Counted from the stretch's first letter, positions 17,800 through 26,040 are shown. The stretch: DNA of 64,000 nt from Tenacibaculum todarodis (GCF_001889045.1 NZ_CP018155.1:2730001-2794000); one strand, 5' to 3'. The notes: generated by a model from the sequence alone, not told the origin. A program made the numbers and translations.

Positions 17800-18423
17800 A
17801 TGGTAGGTCAAATAATTACCTATGGACTAATCTCTCAGATATTAGCTTTTTGTATTAGTTTCTTTTTTATGTTCAAATACAAAAGTGTTTTTTTAAGAAC
17901 TTTAACGCTATTGTTATTTACAACAGTTGTTATTGAGTCTATAGGTACTTATTTTAGGTATGTTGAAGATACGAGTTTTAATAATCATTATTATCATTTT
18001 TATAATCTGATATTTTTATCAATAGTTACTTTTCTTTTTTTTAAAATAATTAAGGGAGGCTTGTGGAGAAAAATAATGATTATTTTATTTAGTATTTTCT
18101 TAATTATTTGGAGTTTATTTTTTATAAATAATAAATTTTTTTATTCTGAAGTAATTTTTGAATCTATAACTATAAGTAGTTATAGTATTTTATATTTAAG
18201 AGAATTATTGATTTCTGATAAAATAATTAATTACAAGAAATTATTACCATTTTGGGTTTCTATTAGTTTTTTGATTTTTTACCTACCAGCAGTACCATTT
18301 CTTGCAGCTTTAAAATATATGAATGATAGAGGCTCATTCCCTGTTTTGCATGTGTTAATTATTTTAATGAATCTATTTATAATTTTCGGACTACTATACA
18401 GTGATAAAGAGGAAAATGTATAA
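17800..18423 (+). CDS. Seven-helix membrane protein, paralogue 1 of 3
   Basis: This is a 207-residue integral membrane protein of unknown function. I read seven hydrophobic segments at about 5-25, 30-49, 65-84, 90-109, 115-134, 149-170 and 183-201, with very short loops. The signature shared with the next two genes is YLRELLISDKIINYKKLLPF (132-151), in the loop before helix 6, plus GLISQ in helix 1 and a Glu in helix 2 (E46). No known catalytic motif is visible. Together with the two following paralogues and the histidine kinase, which lacks any sensor domain, it may form a detached sensory unit. It starts 6 nt after the lipoprotein stop, in one transcription unit. Confidence 0.7.
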   Translation: MVGQIITYGLISQILAFCISFFFMFKYKSVFLRTLTLLLFTTVVIESIGTYFRYVEDTSFNNHYYHFYNLIFLSIVTFLFFKIIKGGLWRKIMIILFSIFLIIWSLFFINNKFFYSEVIFESITISSYSILYLRELLISDKIINYKKLLPFWVSISFLIFYLPAVPFLAALKYMNDRGSFPVLHVLIILMNLFIIFGLLYSDKEENV

Positions 18424-18425
18424 TC

Positions 18426-18452
18426 TCTAAAGTAATTTTTAATTTCATGGAT
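18426..18452 (+). repeat. 27-nt direct repeat, copy 1 (leader and start of 7TM paralogue 2)
   Basis: This 27-nt stretch, ending in the first two codons ATGGAT, is identical to 19111-19137 before paralogue 3. It marks the duplication unit and includes the translation start region. Confidence 0.85.
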
Positions 18453-19064
18453 ATTCTTGATTATGGATTTCTTTCACAAATAATAACATTTATTTTTAGT
18501 CTATTTTTTTATGTAAAATATAAAACTAATTTTTTGCTGTTATTAACATTGCTGTTATTTGCTACAGTTTTGGTGGAAAGTATTGGTACATATCTTTCTT
18601 ATATTAAAAAACCTAGTTATAAATACCATTATGTTTATGTTTTAGTAGAACTATTGATAATATCTTTTATGTATTTTAAACTAATGAAAAATAAAAAGTG
18701 GAGAGTATTATTTATAGGGTTAACGGTTTCTTTTTTGCTTTTTTGGATTTCAGTTTATTTTAATAGTAAGTTATTTCATTATTTAATAATTTTTGAAGGA
18801 GTAATAATTAGCCTATATGTTTTTCTTTATTTAAAAGAATTGCTATTATCTAATAAAATATTAAACTATAAAAAACTATTACCCTTTTGGATTTCTGTAG
18901 GTTTTTCGGTTTTTTATTTATCATCAATTCCATTTTTTGCTTTTTTAAAATATATGAAGGGTAGAGAATTATTTTATATTGTAAGTATCTTAATTATTCT
19001 AATGAATCTTTTTATTGTAACTGGGTTAATTTGGAGTAAAAAAGAAGTCAATATTATTAAATAA
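18447..19064 (+). CDS. Seven-helix membrane protein, paralogue 2 of 3
   Basis: This 205-residue protein has the same seven-segment layout as its neighbours. It starts MDILDYGFLSQ and carries the family signature YLKELLLSNKILNYKKLLPF, then FWISVGFSVFYLSSIPF in helix 6. A 41-nt stretch of its helix-6 coding sequence (18885-18925) differs from paralogue 3 (19579-19619) at only one base, although the rest of the genes have diverged more. This suggests recent duplication or gene conversion. Its upstream 27 nt are also shared with paralogue 3. The function is unknown; see the histidine kinase entry for the proposed link. Confidence 0.7.
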   Translation: MDILDYGFLSQIITFIFSLFFYVKYKTNFLLLLTLLLFATVLVESIGTYLSYIKKPSYKYHYVYVLVELLIISFMYFKLMKNKKWRVLFIGLTVSFLLFWISVYFNSKLFHYLIIFEGVIISLYVFLYLKELLLSNKILNYKKLLPFWISVGFSVFYLSSIPFFAFLKYMKGRELFYIVSILIILMNLFIVTGLIWSKKEVNIIK

Positions 19065-19110
19065 TAATTTATTGGTTATGTTGTTATAGTGACAAGTAAA
19101 AGGTAGGTTA

Positions 19111-19137
19111 TCTAAAGTAATTTTTAATTTCATGGAT
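19111..19137 (+). repeat. 27-nt direct repeat, copy 2 (leader and start of 7TM paralogue 3)
   Basis: It is identical to 18426-18452, including the ATGGAT start. A 67-nt gap after paralogue 2 contains this copy. Confidence 0.85.
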
Positions 19138-19752
19138 GTTCAGGATTTAGGGTTAGCATCTCAGGTGATAGTAGCTGTTTTAAGTGTTTTTTGTGTAAGA
19201 AAACACACATCATCTTTTTATTTGTTTTTTTGTTTTTATTTAATCGTTGTTCTTATTACAGAGTTTTATGGAGCGCATAATACTATTAATTATAATAAGG
19301 GTTTGCCAGTCTTTAATCACTTGCCACTTGCGGCTTTTTTGCAATTTAACTTAATAGCATTAATGTATGTTCAGCTTATAAAAGATAAAAAATGGATTAA
19401 AATAATTTTAATTTTAAGTGTCTTACTTAGTGTTTTTTGTTTCTACACCTATTTTAAATATAAACTATTTACTTATTTGTTAATATTTGGTTGTTTAAAT
19501 ACAAGTTTATTTTCTTTTTTATATCTTAGAGAGCTACTTATCTCTGATAAAATTTTAAATTATAAAAAGCATTTACCTTTTTGGATTTCTGTAGGTTTTT
19601 TGGTTTTTTATTTATCATCTATCCCTTTTTTTTTAAAGATGCCTTTTATGCAGGGTAGAGGTTTGTTTTTTTTGATTGAATTATTAATAATAGTAATGAA
19701 TTTATTTATAATATATGGATTGTTATGCAGCAGGAAGGAAGTGAAATATTAG
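19132..19752 (+). CDS. Seven-helix membrane protein, paralogue 3 of 3
   Basis: This 206-residue member of the triplet starts MDVQDLGLASQ. The signature YLRELLISDKILNYKKHLPF and the helix-6 segment FWISVGFLVFYLSSIPF are kept, and it ends with a hydrophobic helix and a basic tail (SRKEVKY). It is the most diverged in its N-terminal half. Its 3' end overlaps the histidine kinase gene by 28 nt in another frame, so the two products are likely made in a coupled way. That overlap is the best sequence hint that the 7TM proteins and the kinase act together. Confidence 0.7.
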   Translation: MDVQDLGLASQVIVAVLSVFCVRKHTSSFYLFFCFYLIVVLITEFYGAHNTINYNKGLPVFNHLPLAAFLQFNLIALMYVQLIKDKKWIKIILILSVLLSVFCFYTYFKYKLFTYLLIFGCLNTSLFSFLYLRELLISDKILNYKKHLPFWISVGFLVFYLSSIPFFLKMPFMQGRGLFFLIELLIIVMNLFIIYGLLCSRKEVKY

Positions 19753-20474
19753 TTATTACAACTTTTGTAATAGTATTAATTGTGGTGTTTCTTATCATAT
19801 TATTTACTGTTTTTCAACGCCGTAAAAATAAACTGTTACAAGAAAAAGAAGATGAGAAAAAAAGGTTTGAACGAGAAATTGGAGAAACTCAAATAGAAAT
19901 TAGAGAGCAAACATTAAGAAACATAAGTTGGGAATTACATGATAATATTGGGCAACTATTAACTTTAGCTAAGATACAGTTGCAAAATGCCACAGAGGAA
20001 AGTATTCCGGAAATTTCAGTTACTATAACAAAAAGCTTAACAGAATTAAGAATATTATCAAAGCTTATAAACCCAGAGTTTATAAAAAATATTGAATTAA
20101 AAGATGCAATACAATTAGAAGTTGATCGATTTAATAGACTTAATTTTCTCGAATCCAAACTAATTGTAAAAGGAGAAAATATAAAAATAGATGAAAGAGC
20201 GGGAATTATAATATTTAGAATGCTTCAAGAGTTTTTTTCTAATACCGTAAAGCATTCTAAGGCAACTAGGTTAGATGTTGAGTTAAGTTATATGAAAACC
20301 AAATTAAAGATTAAAGCTGAAGACAATGGAATTGGCTTCGATATTAAAAAAATTAAGGACAATGGTATAGGATTAACTAATATAAAAAAAAGAGCAGAGA
20401 TCATTGGTGCAGATGCAAATTTAACATCAATTCCAGATAAAGGTACCTATTTAATTATAAATCATTATTTTTAA
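19725..20474 (+). CDS. Sensor-less histidine kinase (HisKA_3 / NarL-partner type)
   Basis: This 249-residue kinase would phosphorylate the response regulator encoded next to it. It has one transmembrane helix (about 8-28), a basic coiled linker (31-62), and a HisKA_3 dimerisation domain with phospho-acceptor His72 in ISWELHDNIGQLL. The ATPase domain has N-box N173 (QEFFSNTVKH), G1 DNGIGF (200-205) and G2 NGIGLTNI (213-220). No periplasmic, PAS, GAF or TPR sensor is present, so input must come from elsewhere. The three 7TM proteins, the last of which overlaps it by 28 nt, are obvious candidates. The start ATG at 19725 is supported by the helix coming directly after it. Confidence 0.88.
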   Translation: MQQEGSEILVITTFVIVLIVVFLIILFTVFQRRKNKLLQEKEDEKKRFEREIGETQIEIREQTLRNISWELHDNIGQLLTLAKIQLQNATEESIPEISVTITKSLTELRILSKLINPEFIKNIELKDAIQLEVDRFNRLNFLESKLIVKGENIKIDERAGIIIFRMLQEFFSNTVKHSKATRLDVELSYMKTKLKIKAEDNGIGFDIKKIKDNGIGLTNIKKRAEIIGADANLTSIPDKGTYLIINHYF

Positions 20475-20549
20475 CAAAAAAAATATAAAATAGGCATCCC
20501 TTAAATAAAACACCCTTACAACCAAACTGTATAACCAAAAACTACTAAA

Positions 20550-21191
20550 ATGAAATACTCAGTTGTTGTTGTAGATGATCATACTTTATTGTCCCAGGCA
20601 ATAGAAGGTATGGTTAATACTTTTGATAAATTCAAAGTATTATACACATGTAAAAACGGAAAAGAATTAGCAGACAAATTTTCTGCTTCACCTAAAAACA
20701 TTCCAGACATAGTACTGGTAGATGTTAATATGCCAGTAATGAACGGCATTGAAACTACTGAATTGATTGTTGAAAAGTATTCAAGCGTTCATGTAATGGC
20801 ATTATCCGTAGAAGATGCAGACGGAACAATCTTAAAGATGTTAAAGGCAGGTGCCGCAGGTTATTTACTTAAAGATACTAAAAAACAAGTATTAGAAACC
20901 GCATTATTAGAAATGATGGATAACGGTTTTTATCACACTAAAGATGTTACTAACTTGTTAATTGATTCAGTTTCCGGTAGAGGGAATAATGGTCATAAAT
21001 TTAAAGATAACGAGTTGACATTTATGAAGCTAGCTTGTACGGAGTTAACGTATAAAGAAATTGCTGATAAAATGTTTCTAAGTCCAAAAACTATAGATGG
21101 TTATAGAGACTGTCTATTTACTAAACTAAATGTGCGTAACCGGGTTGGTTTGGTAATGTATGCAGTAAGAAATAAAATTTATACTCCATAA
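20550..21191 (+). CDS. LuxR/NarL-family response regulator
   Basis: This is the output partner of the kinase just upstream (75 nt gap). The 213 residues consist of a receiver domain (1-120) with acidic pocket D9/D10, phospho-acceptor D58 (LVDVNMP), S86 and K108, then a LuxR-type helix-turn-helix (about 148-210) with ELTYKEIADKMFLSPKTIDGYR and FTKLNVRNRVGLVMYA. All receiver residues needed for phosphorylation are kept. The target genes are unknown; autoregulation of this operon is plausible. Confidence 0.92.
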   Translation: MKYSVVVVDDHTLLSQAIEGMVNTFDKFKVLYTCKNGKELADKFSASPKNIPDIVLVDVNMPVMNGIETTELIVEKYSSVHVMALSVEDADGTILKMLKAGAAGYLLKDTKKQVLETALLEMMDNGFYHTKDVTNLLIDSVSGRGNNGHKFKDNELTFMKLACTELTYKEIADKMFLSPKTIDGYRDCLFTKLNVRNRVGLVMYAVRNKIYTP

Positions 21192-21246
21192 GTTTAGTTT
21201 TTAATAGTTAATAAGTAGTATTAGTACTAGTTTGTTAAGTAATTAG

Positions 21247-21254
21247 TATTTTTG
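21247..21254 (+). promoter_or_regulatory. -7 promoter box of rbfA, leaderless type
   Basis: TATTTTTG matches TAnnTTTG and stands exactly 4 nt before the rbfA ATG at 21259. A TTTG at 21231 is too close (12 nt) to be a normal -33 element. Confidence 0.55.
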
Positions 21255-21258
21255 CAGC

Positions 21259-21654
21259 ATGGAAGAAACTAATAGACAACGAAAAATTGCTGGTGTACTA
21301 CAAAAAGACTTGGTAGATGTACTGCAAAAAGCAGCGCAAGAAGGTATGCAAGGTGTTATTATTTCTGTATCTAAAGTACATGTTACTTCAGATTTAGGAA
21401 TAGCTAAAGTGTATCTAAGTGTTTTTCCTTCAAAAAATAGAGAAGATATTATTGCTGGTGTAAAATCAAATACACCATTAATTCGTCACGAATTAGCGCA
21501 ACGTACAAGACATCAATTACGCAGAATGCCAGAGTTGTTGTTTTTTGGAGACGATACTTTAGATTATATTGAAGAGATTGATAAATCCTTAAAAGGAGGA
21601 GATGTAGATCCTATTAAAAATCCAGACGTACTTCCACGAAGAAAAAAGAAATAA
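21259..21654 (+). CDS. rbfA: Ribosome-binding factor A
   Basis: RbfA binds the 30S subunit during 16S rRNA maturation and is important for growth in the cold. The 131 residues have the KH-like fold with RQRKIAGVLQKDLVDVL at the N-terminus, VHVTSDLGIAKVYLSVFP in the middle and RHQLRRMPELLFFGDDTLDY towards the end, all conserved in the family. It has its own promoter directly before the ATG. Its stop codon is followed after a single base by the ATT that appears to start the LolC/E-like permease gene, so the two are probably coupled. Confidence 0.95.
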   Translation: MEETNRQRKIAGVLQKDLVDVLQKAAQEGMQGVIISVSKVHVTSDLGIAKVYLSVFPSKNREDIIAGVKSNTPLIRHELAQRTRHQLRRMPELLFFGDDTLDYIEEIDKSLKGGDVDPIKNPDVLPRRKKK

Positions 21655-21655
21655 C

Positions 21656-22858
21656 ATTAAGTTTCCGCATTACATAGCTAAAAGGTATTTATTCGCTAAA
21701 AGCGGAAATAATGCAATTAATATAATTACCATAATTGCAACCTTTGGTGTAATTGTAGGTTCTTTAGCCTTGTTTATAATATTATCTGGTTTTTCTGGAT
21801 TAAGAACTTTTAGTTACTCGCTTTTAGATGCATCTGATCCTGATTTAAAAATAACATCAGTAAAAGGTAAAACTTTTCTACTTACAGATGATGTTCAGCA
21901 AATTCTTCTTAATAATACAGAAATTACTTCATTTAGTAAAGTAGTAGAAGAGCGTGTTTTTCTACAATATAACAACAAACAACAAATTGCTTACATAAAA
22001 GGAGTTGATGATAAGTACAATGAAGTTGTAGCAATAGATTCTGTTTTAAATGTAGGTACTTGGTTAGATTCTGAATTTCAAAATACTGCTGTAATTGGAA
22101 ACGGAATTTCTTATAAATTATCTCTCGGAATACTCAATTTTGGTGAACCTTTAACTATTTCTGTGCCGAAGCCTGGAAAAGGATTTATAAATCCGGCAAC
22201 AGCATTTAGAAGTGTTAAGACACAAATTATTGGTGTTTATGGAGGTTCTGAAGAATTTCAGAATAAGTATGTTTTTACTGAAATTAACACTGCACAAGAG
22301 TTATTGCGTTATCAAGAAAATCAACTTACAGGAATAGAAATAAAACTGAATAACGCTTTGCTTTCTGAGGATATTCAAGAAGAATTACAATCAAAATTAG
22401 GTGATTCTTTAAAAGTAGAAACAAGAGAGCAGTTAAATGAGTTATATTATAAAGTAATAAATTCTGAGAATTTTATTTCCTATCTAATATTTACTTTAAT
22501 TGTAATAATTGCACTTTTTAATGTAATTGGTGCAGTAATTATGATGATTATTGATAAAAGAAAAAATCTAAAAACCTTAGCTAATTTAGGAGCATCTGTA
22601 AAAGAAATAAAGCAAATATTTGTAACACAAGGTTTTTTACTCACGCTTTTCGGAATGGCAATTGGTTTGTTTATTGGAGTAGTTTTAGTTTTATTACAAA
22701 AACAGTTTGGCTTTTTTATGATAACTCAAAATTTACCATATCCAGTGGAATTTAAATGGTTTAATCTATTTGTAGTTATTGCAACAATTTCCGTACTTGG
22801 TTTTATTGCGGCTAAAGTTGCGAGTTCAAGAATTTCAAAAGATTTTATAGAAAAATAA
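21656..22858 (+). CDS. ABC transporter permease (LolC/LolE, MacB-like), probable ATT start
   Basis: This inner membrane permease belongs to the lipoprotein-releasing LolC/E (FtsX-like) superfamily. The first canonical start in this frame is a TTG at 21770, but that would remove the conserved N-terminus. Translation is open from 21608, and from the ATT at 21656 it reads IKFPHYIAKRYLFAKSGNNA, exactly where homologues begin with Met, then the first helix (NIITIIATFGVIVGSLALF). No ATG, GTG or TTG lies in between, so ATT is the best start, 1 nt after the rbfA stop. The product is 400 residues, normal for the family, with a periplasmic domain (about 45-265) and three C-terminal helices. It abuts the convergent dusB with no spacer. 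Confidence 0.8.
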   Translation: MKFPHYIAKRYLFAKSGNNAINIITIIATFGVIVGSLALFIILSGFSGLRTFSYSLLDASDPDLKITSVKGKTFLLTDDVQQILLNNTEITSFSKVVEERVFLQYNNKQQIAYIKGVDDKYNEVVAIDSVLNVGTWLDSEFQNTAVIGNGISYKLSLGILNFGEPLTISVPKPGKGFINPATAFRSVKTQIIGVYGGSEEFQNKYVFTEINTAQELLRYQENQLTGIEIKLNNALLSEDIQEELQSKLGDSLKVETREQLNELYYKVINSENFISYLIFTLIVIIALFNVIGAVIMMIIDKRKNLKTLANLGASVKEIKQIFVTQGFLLTLFGMAIGLFIGVVLVLLQKQFGFFMITQNLPYPVEFKWFNLFVVIATISVLGFIAAKVASSRISKDFIEK

Positions 22859-23860
22859 TTACCCAATTTCAGGTATAATCATATTTCCAAATTTACGTTC
22901 AACTTCATCAAAAGCAGTAAAAACATCTTTTGGGTCATCAGAAGTTACCATTTTCATTCTGTATTCTTTAAAATGCGGAATTCCTTTAAAATAGTTTGTA
23001 TAATGTCTTCTGGTTTCAAAAACACCTAAAACAGGACCTTTCCAATCAATTGCCATTTGTAAATGTCTACGCGCCATTTCTACACGTTGTGCAATTGTTG
23101 GTTTTGCTAAATATTCGCCAGTTTTAAAATAGTGTTTTACTTCGTTAAAAAACCAAGGATAACCTATGGAAGCTCTACCAATCATACAGCCGTCTAATCC
23201 GTATTTATCTCGCATTTCCATTGCTTTTTCAGGAGAAGTAACATCACCGTTTCCAAAAACAGGAATGTGCATTCTTTGGTTATTTTTTACGGCAGCAATA
23301 GGTTTCCAATCGGCATCACCTTTATACATTTGTGCACGCGTTCTTCCATGGATCGAAATTGCTGCGCAACCAACATCTTGTAAACGTTCTGCAACTTCAA
23401 CTATTCTTATAGAATCGTGATCCCAACCTAAACGAGTTTTTACAGTTACAGGTAAATTGGTGTGTTTTACCATTGCTTCTGTAAGAGAAACCATTAAATC
23501 GATGTCTTTTAAAATTCCAGCTCCAGCTCCTTTAGAGACAACTTTTTTTACTGGACAACCAAAATTTATGTCAATAATATCTGGATTTGATTTCTCAACA
23601 ATCTCCACAGTTTTTAACATAGAATCTAAATTGGCTCCAAAAATCTGAATTCCAACCGGACGTTCTTTTTCATAAATATCCAATTTCATAACACTTTTTG
23701 CAGCGTCACGTATTAATCCTTCCGAAGAAATAAATTCAGTGTAAACCACATCTGCTCCATTTTCTTTGCACAAAGCTCTAAACGGAGGATCTGAAACATC
23801 TTCCATTGGCGCTAATAATAGCGGAAAATCTGGAAGTTCTATGTTACCAATTTTTACCAT
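22859..23860 (-). CDS. dusB: tRNA-dihydrouridine synthase DusB
   Basis: This FMN enzyme reduces uridine to dihydrouridine in tRNA D-loops. The 333 residues form a TIM barrel with LAPMEDVSDPPFRALCKENG at the N-terminus, the catalytic Cys102 in INFGCPVKKVV, the SIHGRTRAQMYKGDADW motif and GNGDVTSPE and MIGRASIGYPW for flavin binding, followed by a helical C-terminal domain. These fit the DusB group. Its -7 box lies 4 nt before the ATG, and the promoter region is shared back to back with lepA. The stop codon abuts that of the permease gene. Confidence 0.95.
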   Translation of the reverse strand: MVKIGNIELPDFPLLLAPMEDVSDPPFRALCKENGADVVYTEFISSEGLIRDAAKSVMKLDIYEKERPVGIQIFGANLDSMLKTVEIVEKSNPDIIDINFGCPVKKVVSKGAGAGILKDIDLMVSLTEAMVKHTNLPVTVKTRLGWDHDSIRIVEVAERLQDVGCAAISIHGRTRAQMYKGDADWKPIAAVKNNQRMHIPVFGNGDVTSPEKAMEMRDKYGLDGCMIGRASIGYPWFFNEVKHYFKTGEYLAKPTIAQRVEMARRHLQMAIDWKGPVLGVFETRRHYTNYFKGIPHFKEYRMKMVTSDDPKDVFTAFDEVERKFGNMIIPEIG

Positions 23861-23864
23861 GTTG

Positions 23865-23872
23865 CAAAGTTA
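23865..23872 (-). promoter_or_regulatory. -7 promoter box of dusB, leaderless type
   Basis: On the minus strand TAACTTTG, then exactly 4 nt, then the dusB ATG. It fully matches TAnnTTTG. Confidence 0.55.
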
Positions 23873-23903
23873 CTTTTTATTTTTTTATTGAGTAAATTTT
23901 TAA

Positions 23904-23933
23904 TTGTACAACACGTTTAAAAAAGTATCTTTG
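23904..23933 (+). promoter_or_regulatory. lepA promoter (TTG - 19 nt - TATCTTTG)
   Basis: TTG at 23904-23906 and TATCTTTG at 23926-23933 are separated by 19 nt, the usual Bacteroidota layout. The box overlaps a possible GTG start at 23933, which is one reason to place the lepA start downstream at 23963. Confidence 0.7.
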
Positions 23934-23962
23934 TGCATAATAAGAAGTTAGAATTACGACGA

Positions 23963-25759
23963 ATGAAGAATATTAGAAATTTTTGCATCATTGCGCATAT
24001 TGATCACGGTAAAAGTACGTTGGCAGATAGATTGTTAGATTATACGAACACTGTAACTGAGCGCGAAAAGAAAGCACAGTTATTAGATAGTATGGATTTG
24101 GAGCGAGAACGTGGTATTACCATAAAATCGCATGCCATTCAAATGGATTTTGTACACAAAGGAGAGCAATATATTTTAAATTTAATTGACACTCCAGGTC
24201 ACGTAGATTTCTCTTACGAAGTTTCTCGTTCTATTGCTGCTTGTGAAGGTGCATTGTTAATTGTAGATGCTGCGCAAAGTATCCAAGCACAAACAATTTC
24301 TAACCTATACTTAGCGTTAGAGAACGATTTAGAAATTATTCCGGTATTAAATAAAGTCGATTTACCTTCTGCAAATCCAGAAGAAGTAACCGATGATATT
24401 GTAGATTTATTAGGTTGCGATCCAGAAGAGGTAATTCACGCAAGTGGAAAAACTGGTTTTGGAGTAGATAATATTTTAGAAGCAATTATAGATAGAATTC
24501 CAGCTCCAAAAGGAGACCCAGAAGCGCCATTACAAGCCTTAATTTTCGATTCTGTTTACAATTCTTATAGAGGAATTGAAACGTATTTCCGTGTTTTAAA
24601 CGGAGAAATTAAAAAAGGACAAGAAATTAAGTTCATGGCAACCGGAAAAAACTATTTTGCTGATGAGGTTGGTACTTTAAAGTTAGAGCAAGTTGTCAAA
24701 AAATCTGTAAAAACAGGTGATGTTGGATATTTAATTACAGGAATTAAAACTGCAAAAGAAGTAAAAGTAGGAGATACAATTACAGATGCACATAAACCAA
24801 CAACAGAAACTATTGATGGTTTTGAAGACGTAAAACCAATGGTTTTTGCAGGAATTTATCCTGTAGATACAGAAGATTATGAAGAATTGCGTTATTCTAT
24901 GGAAAAACTGCAATTAAACGACGCTTCTTTGGTGTTTGCGCCAGAAAGTTCTGCCGCTTTAGGTTTTGGTTTCCGTTGTGGATTCTTAGGAATGTTACAC
25001 ATGGAAATTATTCAAGAACGTTTAGAGCGCGAGTTTAATATGACGGTAATTACAACCGTACCAAACGTATCGTACCACGCATATTCAAAGAAAAATCCAG
25101 AAGAAATAATCCTGTTAAATAACCCAACAGATTTACCAGATCCTTCTAGATTAGATAGAGTAGAAGAGCCATTTATTAAGGCGTCAATTATAACAAAATC
25201 CGATTTTGTTGGGCAGGTAATGAGCTTGTGTATAGAAAAACGTGGACAAATTGTAAATCAGACGTATTTAACAACCCAAAGAGTTGAGTTAATTTTCGAA
25301 ATGCCATTAGCAGAAATTGTATTCGATTTTTATGATCGTTTAAAAACCGTTTCAAAAGGATACGCATCTTTCGATTATCATCCAATTGGCATGAAAGAAT
25401 CGAAATTAGTCAGAGTAGATATTCTTTTAAACGCACAACCAGTAGATGCACTTTCGGCGCTTTTACACGCAGACAATGCCTATACAATTGGTAAAAAAAT
25501 AGTAGAGAAATTAAAAACATTAATACCAAGACAACAGTTTGATATTCCTATTCAGGCAGCAATTGGAGCAAAAATTATTGCTCGTGAAACCACAAAAGCA
25601 TTGCGTAAAGATGTAACTGCAAAATGTTATGGAGGAGATATTTCGCGTAAGCGTAAACTGTTAGAAAAGCAGAAAAAAGGTAAGAAAAGAATGCGTCAAG
25701 TTGGTAATGTAGAAATTCCGCAAGAAGCATTTATGGCTGTTTTAAAGCTGAATGATTAG
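23963..25759 (+). CDS. lepA: Elongation factor 4 (LepA)
   Basis: LepA is a ribosome-associated GTPase thought to help translation or 30S assembly under stress. The 598 residues start [20 protein letters not shown] (P-loop AHIDHGKST), with switch motif [12 protein letters not shown], the NKVD base-specificity motif and the LepA-specific C-terminal domain ending [15 protein letters not shown]. An upstream in-frame GTG at 23933 sits in the -7 box, so the ATG at 23963, where family members begin, is preferred. It is divergent from dusB. Confidence 0.97.
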   Translation: MKNIRNFCIIAHIDHGKSTLADRLLDYTNTVTEREKKAQLLDSMDLERERGITIKSHAIQMDFVHKGEQYILNLIDTPGHVDFSYEVSRSIAACEGALLIVDAAQSIQAQTISNLYLALENDLEIIPVLNKVDLPSANPEEVTDDIVDLLGCDPEEVIHASGKTGFGVDNILEAIIDRIPAPKGDPEAPLQALIFDSVYNSYRGIETYFRVLNGEIKKGQEIKFMATGKNYFADEVGTLKLEQVVKKSVKTGDVGYLITGIKTAKEVKVGDTITDAHKPTTETIDGFEDVKPMVFAGIYPVDTEDYEELRYSMEKLQLNDASLVFAPESSAALGFGFRCGFLGMLHMEIIQERLEREFNMTVITTVPNVSYHAYSKKNPEEIILLNNPTDLPDPSRLDRVEEPFIKASIITKSDFVGQVMSLCIEKRGQIVNQTYLTTQRVELIFEMPLAEIVFDFYDRLKTVSKGYASFDYHPIGMKESKLVRVDILLNAQPVDALSALLHADNAYTIGKKIVEKLKTLIPRQQFDIPIQAAIGAKIIARETTKALRKDVTAKCYGGDISRKRKLLEKQKKGKKRMRQVGNVEIPQEAFMAVLKLND

Positions 25760-25812
25760 ATATTTTGAATCTAAGTTCTTAAAAACAAGAGTTAATAATC
25801 TAAAGTACGTAA

Positions 25813-25989
25813 ATGAAAAAATCACACTATCAAATTATAGGCATATTTATAATTATGATACTTACTTATTTCGTAAAAAATATTGATTACAAAGGTTTTT
25901 GGATACCATTTATTGTTGGATTTTTTTTTATAATTGGTCTTCTGTTTATTATCGGAACTTTTCCTAGAAAAAAACAAAACGATAGTTAA
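25813..25989 (+). CDS. Small two-helix membrane protein (58 aa)
   Basis: This short gene encodes MKKSHYQIIGIFII..., 58 residues, with two hydrophobic segments (about 8-20 and 31-48) separated by KNIDYKGFW, and a basic, polar C-terminus PRKKQNDS. It starts 53 nt after lepA in the same direction and is followed at 26041-26071 by a terminator hairpin, both of which favour a real gene. I recognise no family. It could be a small envelope protein; the longer overlapping frame at 25934-26188 runs into repeat DNA and is not supported. Confidence 0.5.
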   Translation: MKKSHYQIIGIFIIMILTYFVKNIDYKGFWIPFIVGFFFIIGLLFIIGTFPRKKQNDS

Positions 25990-26040
25990 TCTTTTTGCTA
26001 TTATTGCTCAGGCAGAAATCAATATAGAATTAAGAATCGC

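Noticed and set aside
23933..23962. GTG start extending lepA by ten codons
   Set aside because: The GTG lies in the TATCTTTG promoter box, and LepA proteins start at MKNIRNF.
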